Of a stretch of DNA of 64,000 nt, positions 26,667-37,328 are shown one piece after another (position 1 is the stretch's first letter; each line of letters starts with the position of its first letter). Source of the stretch: Bacteroidota bacterium (GTDB lineage Bacteria > Bacteroidota > Bacteroidia > NS11-12g > UBA9320); contig JAIBDD010000013.1 in NCBI GenBank assembly GCA_024679565.1, forward strand, positions 1 to 64,000, written 5' to 3'. A model generated the notes under the pieces. The model searched no databases. It was not told the DNA's origin and was given only the letters and a program-made list of their open reading frames with translations. The translations under genes were made by a program, and so were the position numbers.

Positions 26667-28769
26667 ATGGCTAGAGATCTTAGATTTACAAGGAACATTG
26701 GTATTGCTGCCCACATTGATGCGGGTAAGACAACTACCACGGAGCGTGTACTTTATTACGCTGGTGTTTCGCATAAAATTGGAGAAGTACATGATGGTGC
26801 TGCTACAATGGACTGGATGGAGCAAGAGCAAGAAAGAGGTATTACAATTACTTCTGCTGCTACAACTGTATTCTGGCCGTATAGAGGTGATGAGTATCAC
26901 GTAAACATTATTGACACACCTGGTCACGTTGATTTTACTGTTGAGGTAAATAGATCATTACGTGTACTTGATGGGTTGGTATTCTTGTTTAGTGCTGTTG
27001 ATGGTGTTGAGCCACAATCAGAAACGAACTGGAGATTAGCGAACAACTATAATGTTGCTCGTATTGGTTTTGTAAATAAAATGGATCGTCAAGGTGCCGA
27101 TTTCTTAAACGTGTGTAAGCAAGTGAAGGAAATGTTAGGTAGTACTGCTGTTCCTTTACAATTGCCAATTGGTAATGAAGACCATTTTAAAGGTGTTGTT
27201 GATTTGATTAACAACAGAGGAATCGTTTGGAATGAAAGCGATATGGGTATGACTTTCGAAGAGGTACCTGTTCCTGAAGATATGTTAGATGAGGTTGCTG
27301 AGTACAGAGAAAATCTGTTAGAAGCAATTGCGGAGTTTGACGATACTTTGATGGAAAAGTTCTTTGAAGATCCAGAATCTATTTCTGAAAGAGAAATTCT
27401 TGATGCATTAAGAGAAGCAACTATCGGAATGAAAATCGTTCCAATGATGTGTGGTTCTGCATTTAAAAACAAAGGGGTTCAGGCAATGCTTGACATGGTG
27501 ATGGAAATTTTACCATCTCCAATGGATGTTGAAGCAATTGAAGGAATGAATCCTAAAACGGATGAGCCTACAAGCCGTAAGCCTAGCTCAGATGAGCCAT
27601 TCGCATCGTTAGCATTTAAAATTGCAACTGATCCTTACGTAGGTCGTTTGTGTTTTGCTAGATCATATTCTGGAATGCTTGATTCAGGTTCATATGTGTT
27701 AAACACACGGACGAACAAGAAAGAGCGTATTTCTAGAATCTTCCAGATGCACGCCAACAAGCAAAATCAAATTGACAAATTGCATGCTGGTGATATCGCT
27801 GCCCTTGTTGGGTTTAAAGATATTCGTACAGGAGATACGCTATGTGCTGAAAACGCACCTATCGTTCTTGAATCTATGGACTTTCCAGATCCAGTAATTG
27901 GAGTTGCGATTGAGCCTAAGACGCAAGCTGACGTAGATAAGTTAGGTATGGCTTTAGCAAAACTTGCTGAAGAAGATCCAACTTTCCAAGTAAAGACCGA
28001 TGACGAAACTGGTCAAACTGTTATTAGTGGAATGGGTGAGTTACACCTTGAGATTATCATCGACCGTTTGAAACGTGAGTTCAAGGTTGAAGCAAATCAA
28101 GGAGCACCACAAGTATCTTATAAAGAAACAATTACTGGTACTGTTACGCACCGCGAAACATACAAAAAGCAAACAGGTGGTCGTGGTAAGTTCGCAGATA
28201 TCCAATTTGAAATGGGTCCTGTTGATGAAGGCGAAAACGGTTTGCAGTTTATCAATAAAATTAGTGGTGGTGCAATTCCTCGTGAATTTATACCATCAGT
28301 AGAAAAAGGCTTCAAAGAAGCTATGAAGAATGGTGTTCTTGCTGGTTACGAAGTAGAAGACTTAAAAGTTACGTTGTTTGACGGATCTTTCCACGCGGTG
28401 GATTCTGACCAACTTTCGTTTGAGGTTGCTGCTAAGTCTGCCTTTAGAGAAGCTTGTAAGAAAGCAAATCCTGTTCTTTTGGAACCAATCATGAAAATGG
28501 AAGTGGTAACACCAGAAGATTACATGGGAGACATCATGGGTGATTTGAACAGACGTCGTGGTCAAATGGCTGGTGTTGGAGAAAAAGCAGGTTCACAAGT
28601 AATTAAGTGTACTGTACCTCTAGCAAACATGTTTGGTTACGTAACACAATTAAGAACAATGTCATCTGGTCGTGCAACTTCAACTATGGAGTTCGATCAC
28701 TTTGAAGAAGTTCCAAGAGGAATTTCAGAAGAAATATTAACTAAACTTAAAGGTACTTCAAAATCATAA
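26667..28769 (+). CDS. fusA: Elongation factor G
   Basis: EF-G catalyses GTP-driven translocation on the ribosome. The P-loop AHIDAGKTT lies near residue 17, followed by the G3 motif DTPGHVDFT and G4 [10 protein letters not shown]. Domains II-V follow in the normal order, with MGELHLEII and the [10 protein letters not shown] segment of the C-terminal domains. It has 700 residues, the standard length. tuf does not follow; rpsJ does, after three bases. Confidence 0.98.
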   Translation: MARDLRFTRNIGIAAHIDAGKTTTTERVLYYAGVSHKIGEVHDGAATMDWMEQEQERGITITSAATTVFWPYRGDEYHVNIIDTPGHVDFTVEVNRSLRVLDGLVFLFSAVDGVEPQSETNWRLANNYNVARIGFVNKMDRQGADFLNVCKQVKEMLGSTAVPLQLPIGNEDHFKGVVDLINNRGIVWNESDMGMTFEEVPVPEDMLDEVAEYRENLLEAIAEFDDTLMEKFFEDPESISEREILDALREATIGMKIVPMMCGSAFKNKGVQAMLDMVMEILPSPMDVEAIEGMNPKTDEPTSRKPSSDEPFASLAFKIATDPYVGRLCFARSYSGMLDSGSYVLNTRTNKKERISRIFQMHANKQNQIDKLHAGDIAALVGFKDIRTGDTLCAENAPIVLESMDFPDPVIGVAIEPKTQADVDKLGMALAKLAEEDPTFQVKTDDETGQTVISGMGELHLEIIIDRLKREFKVEANQGAPQVSYKETITGTVTHRETYKKQTGGRGKFADIQFEMGPVDEGENGLQFINKISGGAIPREFIPSVEKGFKEAMKNGVLAGYEVEDLKVTLFDGSFHAVDSDQLSFEVAAKSAFREACKKANPVLLEPIMKMEVVTPEDYMGDIMGDLNRRRGQMAGVGEKAGSQVIKCTVPLANMFGYVTQLRTMSSGRATSTMEFDHFEEVPRGISEEILTKLKGTSKS

Positions 28770-28772
28770 GCA

Positions 28773-29081
28773 ATGGTAAGTCAGAAGATTAGAATAAAGC
28801 TTAAGTCGTACGATCACAATTTGATTGACAAATCAGCTGAAAAGATTGTTCGCTCTGTTAAGGTAACAGGAGCTGTTGTAAATGGACCAATTCCATTGCC
28901 AACTGAGAAAAAGATCTACACAGTATTGAAGTCGCCACACGTGAACAAGAAAGCTCGTGAGCAGTTTCAATTGTGTTCATATAAGAGATTATTGGATATT
29001 TATAGTTCAACTTCAAAAACCGTTGACGCGTTGATGAAGTTAGAGCTTCCAAGTGGTGTTGACGTAGAAATAAAAGTATAG
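28773..29081 (+). CDS. rpsJ: 30S ribosomal protein S10
   Basis: A 102-residue S10 with [21 protein letters not shown] and the [28 protein letters not shown] core. S10 is a 30S head protein and also takes part in NusB-NusG antitermination in other bacteria. It opens the S10 segment; rplC starts two bases after its stop. Confidence 0.97.
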   Translation: MVSQKIRIKLKSYDHNLIDKSAEKIVRSVKVTGAVVNGPIPLPTEKKIYTVLKSPHVNKKAREQFQLCSYKRLLDIYSSTSKTVDALMKLELPSGVDVEIKV

Positions 29082-29083
29082 AA

Positions 29084-29713
29084 ATGTTAGGGATTATTGG
29101 TAAAAAAGTCGGTATGACTAGTGTTTTTTCTGAAGAGGGAAAAAGCATTCCATGTACGCTTATTCAAGCTGAACCTAATGTGGTTACTCAGCTTAGAACA
29201 ATTGATACTGACGGTTACCGTGCAGTACAATTGGCTGCTGGTGAGCGCAAGGAGAAAAATACGTCTGCTGCATTGAAAGGTCATTTTGCGAAAGCAAAAA
29301 CAACGCCTAAGGCATATGTAGCTGAATTCAAAAATTTTAGAGCCGATACAGGTGAAGAATTGAATTTAGGTGACGAAGTAAATGTTGAAATCTTCGAAGA
29401 AGGTCAATTTGTTGATGTGATCGCAACGAGCAAGGGTAAAGGTTTTCAAGGTGTTGTAAAACGCCATGGTTTTGCCGGTGTTGGTGGTGCTACTCACGGT
29501 CAGCATAACAGATTAAGAGCTCCAGGTTCTATTGGTGCTGCATCATACCCTGCACGTGTATTCAAAGGAATGCGAATGGCAGGTAGAATGGGAGGTAACC
29601 GAACTAAAATCACAAACCTACAAATCGTTAAGGTAATGCCTGAAGATAATGTATTGGTAGTGAAAGGTGCGGTTCCAGGTCATAAAGGTTGTTTTGTAAT
29701 TGTTGAGAGATAA
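29084..29713 (+). CDS. rplC: 50S ribosomal protein L3
   Basis: L3 of the 50S subunit, one of the first proteins to bind 23S r[21 protein letters not shown] and the [23 protein letters not shown] loop, which approaches the peptidyl-transferase centre, are conserved. At 209 residues it has the usual length. Its stop overlaps the rplD start (TAATG), implying coupled translation. Confidence 0.98.
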   Translation: MLGIIGKKVGMTSVFSEEGKSIPCTLIQAEPNVVTQLRTIDTDGYRAVQLAAGERKEKNTSAALKGHFAKAKTTPKAYVAEFKNFRADTGEELNLGDEVNVEIFEEGQFVDVIATSKGKGFQGVVKRHGFAGVGGATHGQHNRLRAPGSIGAASYPARVFKGMRMAGRMGGNRTKITNLQIVKVMPEDNVLVVKGAVPGHKGCFVIVER

Positions 29714-30345
29714 TGAAACTGAAGGTAGTAAATAATCAAGGCGCCGCTACAGGCAAAGAAGTAACTCTAGATAAAGCAGTGTTTGGTGTTGAGCCAAACG
29801 ACCATGCGATCTATCTAGACGTGAAACAGTACTTAGCGAATCAACGTCAAGGAACACATAAGACTAAAGACAAGTCTGAAATTAAAGCTTCTACAAGAAA
29901 ATTGAAGAAGCAAAAAGGTACAGGTACTGCCCGTGCCGGTTCAGCAAAGTCAGGTATCATGATTGGTGGTGGTAGATTCCACGGACCAAGACCAAGAGAC
30001 TATAGTTTTAAATTGAATAGAAAATTGAAAGATGTAGCGCGTCGCTCTGCATTGTCTTATAAAGCTGCAGACAAACAAATTACTGTTTTAGATGCAATAG
30101 CAATGGACAAAGCAAGCACAAAGAATTACGCTGCACTTTTAAATGGTTTAAACTTAGCAGACAACAGATCTTTGCTTATTACTGCTGAAGCAGAAAGTAA
30201 TGTGACTTTATCGGCTAGAAACCTGCCAAATGCAGAAGTGGTTACATGTGATACATTAAACACTTACAGCATTCTTAAGGCGAAGAATATTATCATCACT
30301 GCTGATGCAGTGACTAAATTAACTCAAAATTTTAAAGCGAATTAG
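29713..30345 (+). CDS. rplD: 50S ribosomal protein L4
   Basis: L4, whose extended loop lines the peptide exit tunnel. The loop segment RKLKKQKGTGTARAGSAKSG is intact, followed by FHGPRPRDYSFKLNRK. In gammaproteobacteria L4 controls the S10 operon; no homologous leader was recognised here. It has 210 residues and overlaps rplC by one base. Confidence 0.97.
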   Translation: MKLKVVNNQGAATGKEVTLDKAVFGVEPNDHAIYLDVKQYLANQRQGTHKTKDKSEIKASTRKLKKQKGTGTARAGSAKSGIMIGGGRFHGPRPRDYSFKLNRKLKDVARRSALSYKAADKQITVLDAIAMDKASTKNYAALLNGLNLADNRSLLITAEAESNVTLSARNLPNAEVVTCDTLNTYSILKAKNIIITADAVTKLTQNFKAN

Positions 30346-30346
30346 A

Positions 30347-30637
30347 ATGGGAGTTGTAGTAAAACCTTTGATTACAGAGAAGTCAAACATGTTGGCTGAA
30401 AAGCTAAATCAGTATGCGTTTATTGTTGACTTAAACGCGACTAAGCCTGAAATCATCAAGGACGTTGAAGAAATGTACGGTGTTGAAGTTACTGGCATTA
30501 GCACCATGGTTTATAGAGGAAAAAGAAAATTCAGATTTACCAAGTCTGGTGCTCAGAATGGTAAAAAATCGAATTTCAAAAAGGCGGTAATTAGTATCAA
30601 AGAAGATCAAGAGATTGACTTCTTCGAAAGTGTATAG
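30347..30637 (+). CDS. rplW: 50S ribosomal protein L23
   Basis: A 96-residue L23, part of the exit-tunnel rim where chaperones and SRP dock. [24 protein letters not shown] and the [15 protein letters not shown] core are typical. It lies one base after rplD and two bases before rplB. Confidence 0.96.
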   Translation: MGVVVKPLITEKSNMLAEKLNQYAFIVDLNATKPEIIKDVEEMYGVEVTGISTMVYRGKRKFRFTKSGAQNGKKSNFKKAVISIKEDQEIDFFESV

Positions 30638-30639
30638 AT

Positions 30640-31464
30640 ATGGGAATAAAGAGATTAAATCCGATCACACCAGGACAGCGTTTCAGAGTTGCTAACACGT
30701 TTGACGAGTTAACGACATCTACCCCTGAGAAAAGTTTATTGGCACCTATGAAAAGGTCTGGTGGACGTAACAATCAGGGTAGAATGACAACGCGTAACAT
30801 TGGTGGTGGTCATAAGAGAAGATACAGAGTTATCGATTTTAAACGTAACAAAGCTGGTAAGGCAGAAGTTATGTCTGTTGAGTATGATCCAAACAGATCA
30901 GCGTTTATTTCTTTGTTGAAATATGAAGACGGAGAAAAGAGATACATTGTAGCCCCTGTAGGAATTGAAGTTGGACAAATTGTTGAGTCTGGTTCTGGTG
31001 TTAATCCAGAAATAGGTAACTGTATGCCTCTATCTGAAATGCCTTTGGGTTCAATTATTCACAACATTGAAATGCAACCAGGTAAAGGTGCTGAAATTTG
31101 CAGAAGTGCTGGAACAAGCGCACAGCTTTTAGCACGTGATGGTAAATATGCAATTATTAAGATGCCTTCTGGTGAAACAAGAATGATTTTGGTGACATGT
31201 ATCGCCACAATCGGTACTGTTTCAAACCCAGATCATAGTCTTGTAAGATTAGGTAAGGCTGGTAGAAACAGATGGCTGGGAAGAAGGCCTCGTGTTAGAC
31301 CAGCAGCTATGAACCCAGTTGATCACCCACAAGGTGGTGGTGAAGGTAGAAACAAAGGTGGACAAGCTCGATCTAGAAACGGTGTGTATTCTAAAGGTTT
31401 GAAAACTAGAGATATTAACAAGCATTCGAGTCGATTAATTATCGAACGTAAAAAGAAAAAATAG
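30640..31464 (+). CDS. rplB: 50S ribosomal protein L2
   Basis: L2 is required for subunit association and peptidyl-transferase activity. [22 protein letters not shown] and the C-terminal [18 protein letters not shown], with the conserved histidine, are intact. It has 274 residues, the normal length. rpsS follows after four bases. Confidence 0.98.
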   Translation: MGIKRLNPITPGQRFRVANTFDELTTSTPEKSLLAPMKRSGGRNNQGRMTTRNIGGGHKRRYRVIDFKRNKAGKAEVMSVEYDPNRSAFISLLKYEDGEKRYIVAPVGIEVGQIVESGSGVNPEIGNCMPLSEMPLGSIIHNIEMQPGKGAEICRSAGTSAQLLARDGKYAIIKMPSGETRMILVTCIATIGTVSNPDHSLVRLGKAGRNRWLGRRPRVRPAAMNPVDHPQGGGEGRNKGGQARSRNGVYSKGLKTRDINKHSSRLIIERKKKK

Positions 31465-31468
31465 GTAA

Positions 31469-31729
31469 ATGGCAAGATCACTTAAAAAAGGACCATTTGT
31501 AGATTACAAACTTGAGCGCAAGATTGATGCTCAAAACGATGGTGCGAAAAAGTCAGTTGTTAAAACTTGGTCAAGAAGATCAATGATTACTCCTGATTTT
31601 GTTGGACACACTATCGCAGTGCACAATGGTAACAAGTTTATTCCTGTGTATGTAACTGAAAACATGGTTGGTCATAAGCTAGGGGAATTTGCTCCTACCA
31701 GAACGTTTAAAGGACACACAAGTAGATAA
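31469..31729 (+). CDS. rpsS: 30S ribosomal protein S19
   Basis: An 86-residue S19 of the 30S head. [15 protein letters not shown] at the start and [15 protein letters not shown] near the end are signatures. It is encoded between rplB and rplV with two-base spacing to rplV. Confidence 0.98.
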   Translation: MARSLKKGPFVDYKLERKIDAQNDGAKKSVVKTWSRRSMITPDFVGHTIAVHNGNKFIPVYVTENMVGHKLGEFAPTRTFKGHTSR

Positions 31730-31731
31730 CA

Positions 31732-32109
31732 ATGGAAGCTTTAGCAAAATTAAATAACTGCCCTGTATCTCCTAGAAAGATGCGTTTGGTCGCTGACCAA
31801 ATTAGAGGGAAGAAAGTGGAAGATGCTTTAAACATCCTTAAGTTTAACCAACGACCTGTTTACGCAGAACGCATGGAAAAACTTTTACTTTCTGCTATGT
31901 CTAATTGGAGAAATGCCAACGATGGTAATGGATCTGAAGAAGAATGTGTAGTTAAAGAAGTTTTTGTAAATCAAGGACGATCATTAAAAAGAATCAAGCC
32001 AGCTCCTCAAGGTAGAGCACACAGAATCCGTAAGAGATCTAATCACATTACGGTTGTTGTGAGTGATAACATTGAAGCAGTAGTTGAAGAAAACGAAACG
32101 GAAGCATAA
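31732..32109 (+). CDS. rplV: 50S ribosomal protein L22
   Basis: L22, whose hairpin lines the exit tunnel. NCPVSPRKMRLVADQIRGKKVEDAL and QGRSLKRIKPAPQGRAHRIRKRSNH (hairpin and C-terminal strand) are conserved. At 125 residues it has a short acidic tail (EAVVEENETEA) beyond the core. Confidence 0.97.
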   Translation: MEALAKLNNCPVSPRKMRLVADQIRGKKVEDALNILKFNQRPVYAERMEKLLLSAMSNWRNANDGNGSEEECVVKEVFVNQGRSLKRIKPAPQGRAHRIRKRSNHITVVVSDNIEAVVEENETEA

Positions 32110-32112
32110 ACA

Positions 32113-32838
32113 ATGGGACAAAAAGTAAATCCAATAAGTCTTCGATTAGGCATTGTACGGGGTTGGGAATCTAACTGGTACGGTGGCGATACATTCGCTG
32201 AAAAATTAGCGGAAGACGATAAAATTAGAAGATACATCGCCGTTCGTATTCCTCGAGGTGGCATTTCTAAAGTGCTAATCGAAAGAACACTTAAAAGAAT
32301 AATCATTACTGTACATACGGCTCGTCCAGGTATCGTAATTGGTAAAGGTGGTTCTGAGGTTGATAAAATTAAAGAAGAGATCAAAAAACTAACAAAAAAA
32401 GATGTTCAGATTAACATCTTCGAAATCAAACGTCCTGAACTTGACGCTAGATTAGTTGGTTTGTCAGTCGCTCAACAAGTAGAAGGAAGAATTTCTTACA
32501 AAAGAGCAATAAAGATGTCCATTGCTAGCACAATGAGAATGGGTGCTCAAGGGATTAAAGTGGTTATTTCTGGTCGATTAAACGGAGCAGAGATGGCACG
32601 TTCAGAGCAATACAAACAAGGCCGTATTCCTTTGCATACATTCAGAGCTGATGTTGATTATGCTTTGTCTGAAGCACAAACTGTATATGGTAAGATAGGA
32701 ATCAAAGTGTGGATCTTCAAAGAAGAAGTGTACGCAAAACGCGACTTATCGATCAACATGGGAATGGGTGATAACAAGAAAACTGATCGTAAGAAAGGTG
32801 GATCTAGTGGCCCAAGAAGAAGAAACAACAAGCGATAA
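32113..32838 (+). CDS. rpsC: 30S ribosomal protein S3
   Basis: S3 at the mRNA entry site. The KH domain [21 protein letters not shown] and the C-terminal [23 protein letters not shown] segment are intact. It has 241 residues, with a basic C-terminal extension ([20 protein letters not shown]). rplP follows after 15 bases that contain a strong Shine-Dalgarno sequence. Confidence 0.98.
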   Translation: MGQKVNPISLRLGIVRGWESNWYGGDTFAEKLAEDDKIRRYIAVRIPRGGISKVLIERTLKRIIITVHTARPGIVIGKGGSEVDKIKEEIKKLTKKDVQINIFEIKRPELDARLVGLSVAQQVEGRISYKRAIKMSIASTMRMGAQGIKVVISGRLNGAEMARSEQYKQGRIPLHTFRADVDYALSEAQTVYGKIGIKVWIFKEEVYAKRDLSINMGMGDNKKTDRKKGGSSGPRRRNNKR

Positions 32839-32839
32839 T

Positions 32840-32845
32840 AGGAGG
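32840..32845 (+). promoter_or_regulatory. Consensus Shine-Dalgarno sequence of rplP
   Basis: AGGAGG lies 8 bases before the rplP ATG (32854). It stands out because nearly all other genes here have A-rich leaders without such a motif, as usual in Bacteroidota. Confidence 0.7.
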
Positions 32846-32853
32846 ATTTAAAG

Positions 32854-33273
32854 ATGTTATTACCTAAGCGTACAAAATTTAGAAAAAAGCAGAAAGGCCG
32901 TGTAAAAGGTCTGGCTACGAGAGGACATAGAATTGAATTCGGTGATTTCGGTTTGAAAGGATTAGAAGCTCATTGGATTACATCACGCCAAATTGAAGCT
33001 GCCCGTATCGCTTTAAACAGATACATGAAAAGGGAAGGTAAAGTTTGGATTCGTGTATTTCCTGATAAGCCAGTAACGAAAAAACCAGCTGAAGTTCGGA
33101 TGGGAAAAGGTAAAGGTTCTCCAGAATATTGGGTAGCTGTTGTTAAGCCTGGAACAATCTTATTTGAAGTAGAAGGTGTTTCTCAAGAAGTGGCTCAAGA
33201 GGGCATGCGATTAGCAGCACAGAAACTGCCTATCAATACAAAATTTGTTGTTAAACCTGATTATAGCGCATAA
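32854..33273 (+). CDS. rplP: 50S ribosomal protein L16
   Basis: L16 contacts A-site tRNA on the 50S subunit. [19 protein letters not shown] and [26 protein letters not shown]-like core segments are present; the RMGKGKG loop is intact. It has 139 residues, the usual length. It is the only ribosomal gene here with a full AGGAGG ribosome-binding site. rpmC starts one base after its stop. Confidence 0.97.
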   Translation: MLLPKRTKFRKKQKGRVKGLATRGHRIEFGDFGLKGLEAHWITSRQIEAARIALNRYMKREGKVWIRVFPDKPVTKKPAEVRMGKGKGSPEYWVAVVKPGTILFEVEGVSQEVAQEGMRLAAQKLPINTKFVVKPDYSA

Positions 33274-33274
33274 G

Positions 33275-33481
33275 ATGACTAACGAGGATATTAAACAAAT
33301 GAATAACAAAGAGCTTCACGCAACGTTGCGTGAGGAGCGAAAACAACTTCAAAAGATGAAGTTTAACCATGCGGTTTCGCCGATTGAAAATCCTACTAAA
33401 ATTACAATTAGTAGAAAGACAGTTGCTCGCTTATTAACGGAAATTAACGCGCGAAGTAGCGCTGCTGCAAAAGCTGAATAA
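33275..33481 (+). CDS. rpmC: 50S ribosomal protein L29
   Basis: A 68-residue L29 near the tunnel exit. It starts [22 protein letters not shown] at 33275, one base after the rplP stop. The earlier in-frame codons from 33245 lie inside rplP and are not part of it. The two-helix pattern with [17 protein letters not shown] is typical. Confidence 0.95.
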   Translation: MTNEDIKQMNNKELHATLREERKQLQKMKFNHAVSPIENPTKITISRKTVARLLTEINARSSAAAKAE

Positions 33482-33492
33482 TAGTTTCAAAA

Positions 33493-33747
33493 ATGGAAAG
33501 AAACTCGAGAAAAGAAATCACAGGGACTGTTGTTAGCAACCGAATGGACAAGAGTATTACTGTTTCGGTTGAACGTAAAGTGAAGCACCCTAAATACGGA
33601 AAGTTCGTAAAGGCAACATCTAAGTTTGCTGCACACGACGAAAAAAATGAATGTAACGTAAATGACATCGTTAAAATCATGGAAACTCGTCCGTTGAGCA
33701 AAAACAAAAGATGGCGATTAGTGGAAATTGTAGAAAAGGCGAAGTAA
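33493..33747 (+). CDS. rpsQ: 30S ribosomal protein S17
   Basis: An 84-residue S17, a primary 16S rRNA-binding protein. [19 protein letters not shown] and [21 protein letters not shown] are the OB-fold signatures. It lies 11 bases after rpmC and one base before rplN. Confidence 0.97.
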   Translation: MERNSRKEITGTVVSNRMDKSITVSVERKVKHPKYGKFVKATSKFAAHDEKNECNVNDIVKIMETRPLSKNKRWRLVEIVEKAK

Positions 33748-33748
33748 G

Positions 33749-34117
33749 ATGATACAACAAGAGTCGAGATTAAAAGTTGCGGATAACAGTGGTGCTAAAG
33801 AAGTACTTTGTATCCGTGTGTTAGGAGGAACAGGCAAACGTTATGCACGAGTTGGAGACAAAATCGTTGTAACCGTAAAATCTGCTATCCCTTCTGGTAA
33901 TATTAAGAAAGGTGCTGTATCACGTGCAGTAGTTGTTCGAACTAAGAAAGAAATTAGACGAGCAGATGGATCGTATATCAAATTCGATGACAACTCATGT
34001 GTGTTGTTGAATCCGCAAAACGAACCACGTGCAACGCGTATTTTTGGCCCTGTTGCTAGAGAATTGAGAGATAATCAGTTTATGAAAATCGTGTCATTGG
34101 CACCTGAAGTTTTATAA
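33749..34117 (+). CDS. rplN: 50S ribosomal protein L14
   Basis: A 122-residue L14, which sits at the subunit interface and is the docking site for RsfS-type silencing factors. [19 protein letters not shown] and the C-terminal [26 protein letters not shown] are diagnostic. Confidence 0.98.
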   Translation: MIQQESRLKVADNSGAKEVLCIRVLGGTGKRYARVGDKIVVTVKSAIPSGNIKKGAVSRAVVVRTKKEIRRADGSYIKFDDNSCVLLNPQNEPRATRIFGPVARELRDNQFMKIVSLAPEVL

Positions 34118-34119
34118 GA

Positions 34120-34449
34120 ATGGAAAGAAAAGCGAATACACCAAAATTGCACGTCAAAAAGGGAGATACCGTTAAGGTTCTTTCTGGAAAAGACAGAGCA
34201 AAAACGGGAGAGATTGTTGCCGTTTACCCAAAGGATAGAACAGCTATCGTAAAGGGTGTTAATATGGTAACAAAACACCGTAAACCAGATGCGGATAATC
34301 CAAATGGTTCTATCGTAAAATTAGAATCACCAATCCGTATTGATAAATTAATGATTGTAGTTAATGGTGAGGCTACGCGCATCGGACGAAGAAGAAACGA
34401 CGCGGGTAAACTTCAGCGATATTCAAAGAAAACAGGAGAGTTTATATAA
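34120..34449 (+). CDS. rplX: 50S ribosomal protein L24
   Basis: L24, an early assembly protein of the 50S subunit, with KOW motif [21 protein letters not shown]. It has 109 residues and overlaps the rplE start by one base (AATG context), implying coupling. Confidence 0.97.
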   Translation: MERKANTPKLHVKKGDTVKVLSGKDRAKTGEIVAVYPKDRTAIVKGVNMVTKHRKPDADNPNGSIVKLESPIRIDKLMIVVNGEATRIGRRRNDAGKLQRYSKKTGEFI

Positions 34450-35003
34450 TGTACAGCCCTAGTTTAAAAAACAAGTACAGAAACGACGTTGTTCCAACGC
34501 TGAAAGAAAAATTCGGATGGACAAACGTTATGCAAGTACCTAAGCTTCAAAAGATTTGCCTTAACCAAGGTGTAGGTCGTGGAGTAGCAGACAAAAAACT
34601 TGTAGACACAGCGGTGCAAGAAATGACACTTATAGCTGGTCAACAAGCAATACCAACAATTTCGCGAAAAGCGATCTCTAACTTTAAGTTAAGAGAAGAC
34701 ATGGCCATTGGTTGTAAAGTAACATTACGTGGTGACAATATGTATGAGTTTTTAGAAAGACTTGTAGCTATTTCATTGCCTCGTGTACGTGACTTCCAAG
34801 GGGTTAGCGATAAAGGATTTGATGGTAGAGGAAATTACACAATGGGTGTAACCGAGCAAATCATCTTTCCAGAGATTGACATCGATAAAGTAAACACCAT
34901 TAATGGTATGGACATCACATTTGTGACTACTGCTAAAAACGATGTTGAGTGCTTGGAGCTGTTAAAAGAATTAGGAATTCCATTTAAAAACCAGAACAAA
35001 TAG
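34449..35003 (+). CDS. rplE: 50S ribosomal protein L5
   Basis: A 184-residue L5, which binds 5S rRNA and contacts P-site t[44 protein letters not shown] and [16 protein letters not shown] are conserved. It starts at the last base of rplX. Confidence 0.98.
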   Translation: MYSPSLKNKYRNDVVPTLKEKFGWTNVMQVPKLQKICLNQGVGRGVADKKLVDTAVQEMTLIAGQQAIPTISRKAISNFKLREDMAIGCKVTLRGDNMYEFLERLVAISLPRVRDFQGVSDKGFDGRGNYTMGVTEQIIFPEIDIDKVNTINGMDITFVTTAKNDVECLELLKELGIPFKNQNK

Positions 35004-35004
35004 T

Positions 35005-35274
35005 ATGGCTAAAGAATCAATGAAAGCGAGACAGCGCAAGCGTGAAAAAATGGTTGCACGTTATGCCGCTAAAAGAGAAAAGTTAAAGGCTGCTGGTGAT
35101 TACGACGCCTTGCAAAGAATACCAAGAAATGCATCTCCTGTAAGATTAAGAAACAGATGTAGCATTACTGGTAAGCCAAGAGGATACATTAGAGACTTCG
35201 GTCTTTGCAGAAACATGTTCCGTCAAATGGCTAGTGATGGGAAAATTCCTGGTGTAACAAAAGCAAGCTGGTAG
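35005..35274 (+). CDS. rpsN: 30S ribosomal protein S14, zinc-free type
   Basis: An 89-residue S14 of the long form that lacks the CxxC...CxxC zinc ribbon: only isolated cysteines appear in [12 protein letters not shown] and GLCRNMFR. The C-terminal PGVTKASW is typical. The zinc-free form suits growth where zinc is scarce. Confidence 0.97.
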   Translation: MAKESMKARQRKREKMVARYAAKREKLKAAGDYDALQRIPRNASPVRLRNRCSITGKPRGYIRDFGLCRNMFRQMASDGKIPGVTKASW

Positions 35275-35290
35275 TTTTAAAGAGAAGATT

Positions 35291-35689
35291 ATGAACACTG
35301 ATCCAATAGCAGATTATTTAACAAGGTTACGTAACGCAATTAAGGCAAACCACAGAATCGTGGAAATCCCAGCGTCTAACCTTAAAAAGGATATTACTAA
35401 AGTACTTTTTGACAAGGGGTATATCTTGAACTTCAAGTTTGAAGATAATGGTCCTCAAGGCGTAATTAAAGTTGCTTTGAAATACCATCCTTTAACGAAG
35501 ATACCAGCAATTAGAGAGCTGAAAAGAATTAGCAAGCCTGGTTTACGTCAATACCGAGATTCAAAGAATTTACCTCGTGTAATCAACGGATTAGGTATTG
35601 CGATTATGTCAACGTCAAAAGGCGTAATGACAGATAAAGAAGCAAGAAAAGAAAACGTAGGTGGCGAAATACTTTGCTACGTATCATAA
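35291..35689 (+). CDS. rpsH: 30S ribosomal protein S8
   Basis: A 132-residue S8 that binds the central domain of 16S r[22 protein letters not shown] and [32 protein letters not shown] are signatures. In E. coli S8 represses the spc operon; no target hairpin was identified here. Confidence 0.98.
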   Translation: MNTDPIADYLTRLRNAIKANHRIVEIPASNLKKDITKVLFDKGYILNFKFEDNGPQGVIKVALKYHPLTKIPAIRELKRISKPGLRQYRDSKNLPRVINGLGIAIMSTSKGVMTDKEARKENVGGEILCYVS

Positions 35690-35701
35690 AGAAACAAAAC
35701 G

Positions 35702-36253
35702 ATGTCTAGAATAGGAAATAACCCAATTTCGATCCCTAGTGGAGTAGAAATTAAGTTTGAAAGCGACGTAGTTTCTGTAAAGGGACCTAAAGGTGAGTTG
35801 AATCAAAAAATTGACTCAAGTATTGGAGTTGATATTGATGGCGATACACTTAAAGTAACCCGTTCAACTGAGCAAAAACAACACAAAGCAAATCACGGTT
35901 TGTATCGTGCGTTAATTAGTAACATGATTACTGGTGTAACAGAAGGATACAAAACGCAACAAGAGTTGGTTGGTGTTGGTTATAAAGCTGAAGTTAAGGG
36001 TCAAATTTTGGAGATGAATCTTGGTTTTTCTCACAATATTTATGTTCAGATTCCTGAAGAGATTAAAATAACTGCAGAAACGGTTAAGGGTAAAAACCCA
36101 ACCGTTACAATGGAAAGTCACGACAAGCAATTGATTGGTCAAGTGGCTGCGAAAATTCGTTCATTAAGAAAACCTGAGCCGTTTAAAGGTAAAGGGGTTC
36201 GATTTGTTGGAGAACACATTAGAAGAAAAGCTGGTAAATCAGCTGCTAAGTAA
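35702..36253 (+). CDS. rplF: 50S ribosomal protein L6
   Basis: A 183-residue L6 near the factor-binding site. MSRIGNNPISIPSGVEI and the C-terminal KIRSLRKPEPFKGKGVRFVGEHIRRKAGKSA are typical of the two-domain L6 fold. Confidence 0.98.
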   Translation: MSRIGNNPISIPSGVEIKFESDVVSVKGPKGELNQKIDSSIGVDIDGDTLKVTRSTEQKQHKANHGLYRALISNMITGVTEGYKTQQELVGVGYKAEVKGQILEMNLGFSHNIYVQIPEEIKITAETVKGKNPTVTMESHDKQLIGQVAAKIRSLRKPEPFKGKGVRFVGEHIRRKAGKSAAK

Positions 36254-36264
36254 ACGTATTTATT

Positions 36265-36615
36265 ATGTCAACGGTAAAGTTTAAAAAGAGATTAAAGGTA
36301 AAAAGAAGAATCCGTAAAAACGTTTTCGGGACTGCTTCTAAACCTAGATTGTCTGTTTTTCGAAGCAATAAGCAGATCTATGGTCAGCTAATTGATGACG
36401 AAAATCAACGTACGATATTGGCGTTCTCATCTGCTAAAGCAGTTGATATTGCTGGAAACAAAGTGACTCAAGCTTACGAAGTAGGAAAGCAGTTGGGCGC
36501 TCAAGCAGTAAGTAACGGTGTTGAGGAAGTTGTATTTGATCGAAACGGTTATGTCTACCACGGTAGAGTTAAAAGTTTTGGCGATGGAGCACGTGAAGGG
36601 GGATTAAAATTTTAA
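36265..36615 (+). CDS. rplR: 50S ribosomal protein L18
   Basis: A 116-residue L18, a 5S rRNA-binding protein. PRLSVFRSNKQIYGQLIDDE and the C-terminal FDRNGYVYHGRVKSFGDGAREGGLKF are diagnostic. rpsE follows after six bases. Confidence 0.97.
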   Translation: MSTVKFKKRLKVKRRIRKNVFGTASKPRLSVFRSNKQIYGQLIDDENQRTILAFSSAKAVDIAGNKVTQAYEVGKQLGAQAVSNGVEEVVFDRNGYVYHGRVKSFGDGAREGGLKF

Positions 36616-36621
36616 GAGATT

Positions 36622-37140
36622 ATGGCAACGCAAACATTAAAAAGAATCAAAACCACTGATTTAGAGCTTAAAGATACCGTTGTTGGTATTCAGAGAGTTG
36701 CTAAAGTAACTAAAGGTGGTCGTACTTTTAGCTTCACTGCTATTGTTGTAGTAGGTGATGGAAATGGTATCGTAGGTCATGGTCTTGGAAAAGCTAGTGA
36801 AGTTATTGATGCAATCCAAAAAGGTATTGAGGATGCTAAAAAGAACTTGATTAAAGTTCCTGTAATTAACGGAACTGTTCCTCACGAGCAATATGGAAAA
36901 TATAGTGGCGGTAAGGTATTTATTAAGCCTGCTTCGCATGGTACAGGTGTAATTGCTGGTGGAGCGATGCGTGCGGTACTTGAATCTGCTGGTGTACATG
37001 ATGTATTAGCAAAATCGAAAGGATCTTCTAACCCACATAACGTGGTTAAAGCAACTATCGATGCTTTATCTAAACTTAGAGACCCTTATACAGTTGCCGA
37101 GCAACGAGGTGTTTCGTTGAAAAAAGTATTTAACGGTTAA
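36622..37140 (+). CDS. rpsE: 30S ribosomal protein S5
   Basis: A 172-residue S5, involved in decoding accuracy. The S5 double-stranded RNA-binding part [20 protein letters not shown] and the C-terminal [22 protein letters not shown] are conserved. Confidence 0.98.
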   Translation: MATQTLKRIKTTDLELKDTVVGIQRVAKVTKGGRTFSFTAIVVVGDGNGIVGHGLGKASEVIDAIQKGIEDAKKNLIKVPVINGTVPHEQYGKYSGGKVFIKPASHGTGVIAGGAMRAVLESAGVHDVLAKSKGSSNPHNVVKATIDALSKLRDPYTVAEQRGVSLKKVFNG

Positions 37141-37150
37141 TATCAGTACA

Positions 37151-37327
37151 ATGGGAAAGATTAAGGTAACGAAAGTTAGAAGTACGATTAAAAGACCTGC
37201 GGACCAAAAGCGCACAATGGAGGCACTTGGTTTGAGAAAAATGAATCAATCAAACGAATTGAATGATTCTCCTCAAATCCGTGGTATGATTAGAAAAGTA
37301 AGTCACTTGATAAAAGTAGAAGAATAA
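37151..37327 (+). CDS. rpmD: 50S ribosomal protein L30
   Basis: A 58-codon frame begins ATG 37151 ([20 protein letters not shown]) and ends TAA 37325-37327. [31 protein letters not shown] matches L30 of the 50S subunit. Ten bases separate it from rpsE and one base from rplO. Confidence 0.96.
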   Translation: MGKIKVTKVRSTIKRPADQKRTMEALGLRKMNQSNELNDSPQIRGMIRKVSHLIKVEE

Positions 37328-37328
37328 G

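Noticed and set aside
27089-27472. A 127-codon minus-strand frame within fusA
   Set aside because: A shadow of the strongly conserved EF-G sequence.
33245-33274. Longer N-terminus of L29
   Set aside because: The extra ten codons lie inside the end of rplP; the standard MTNEDIKQ start at 33275 is one base after the rplP stop.
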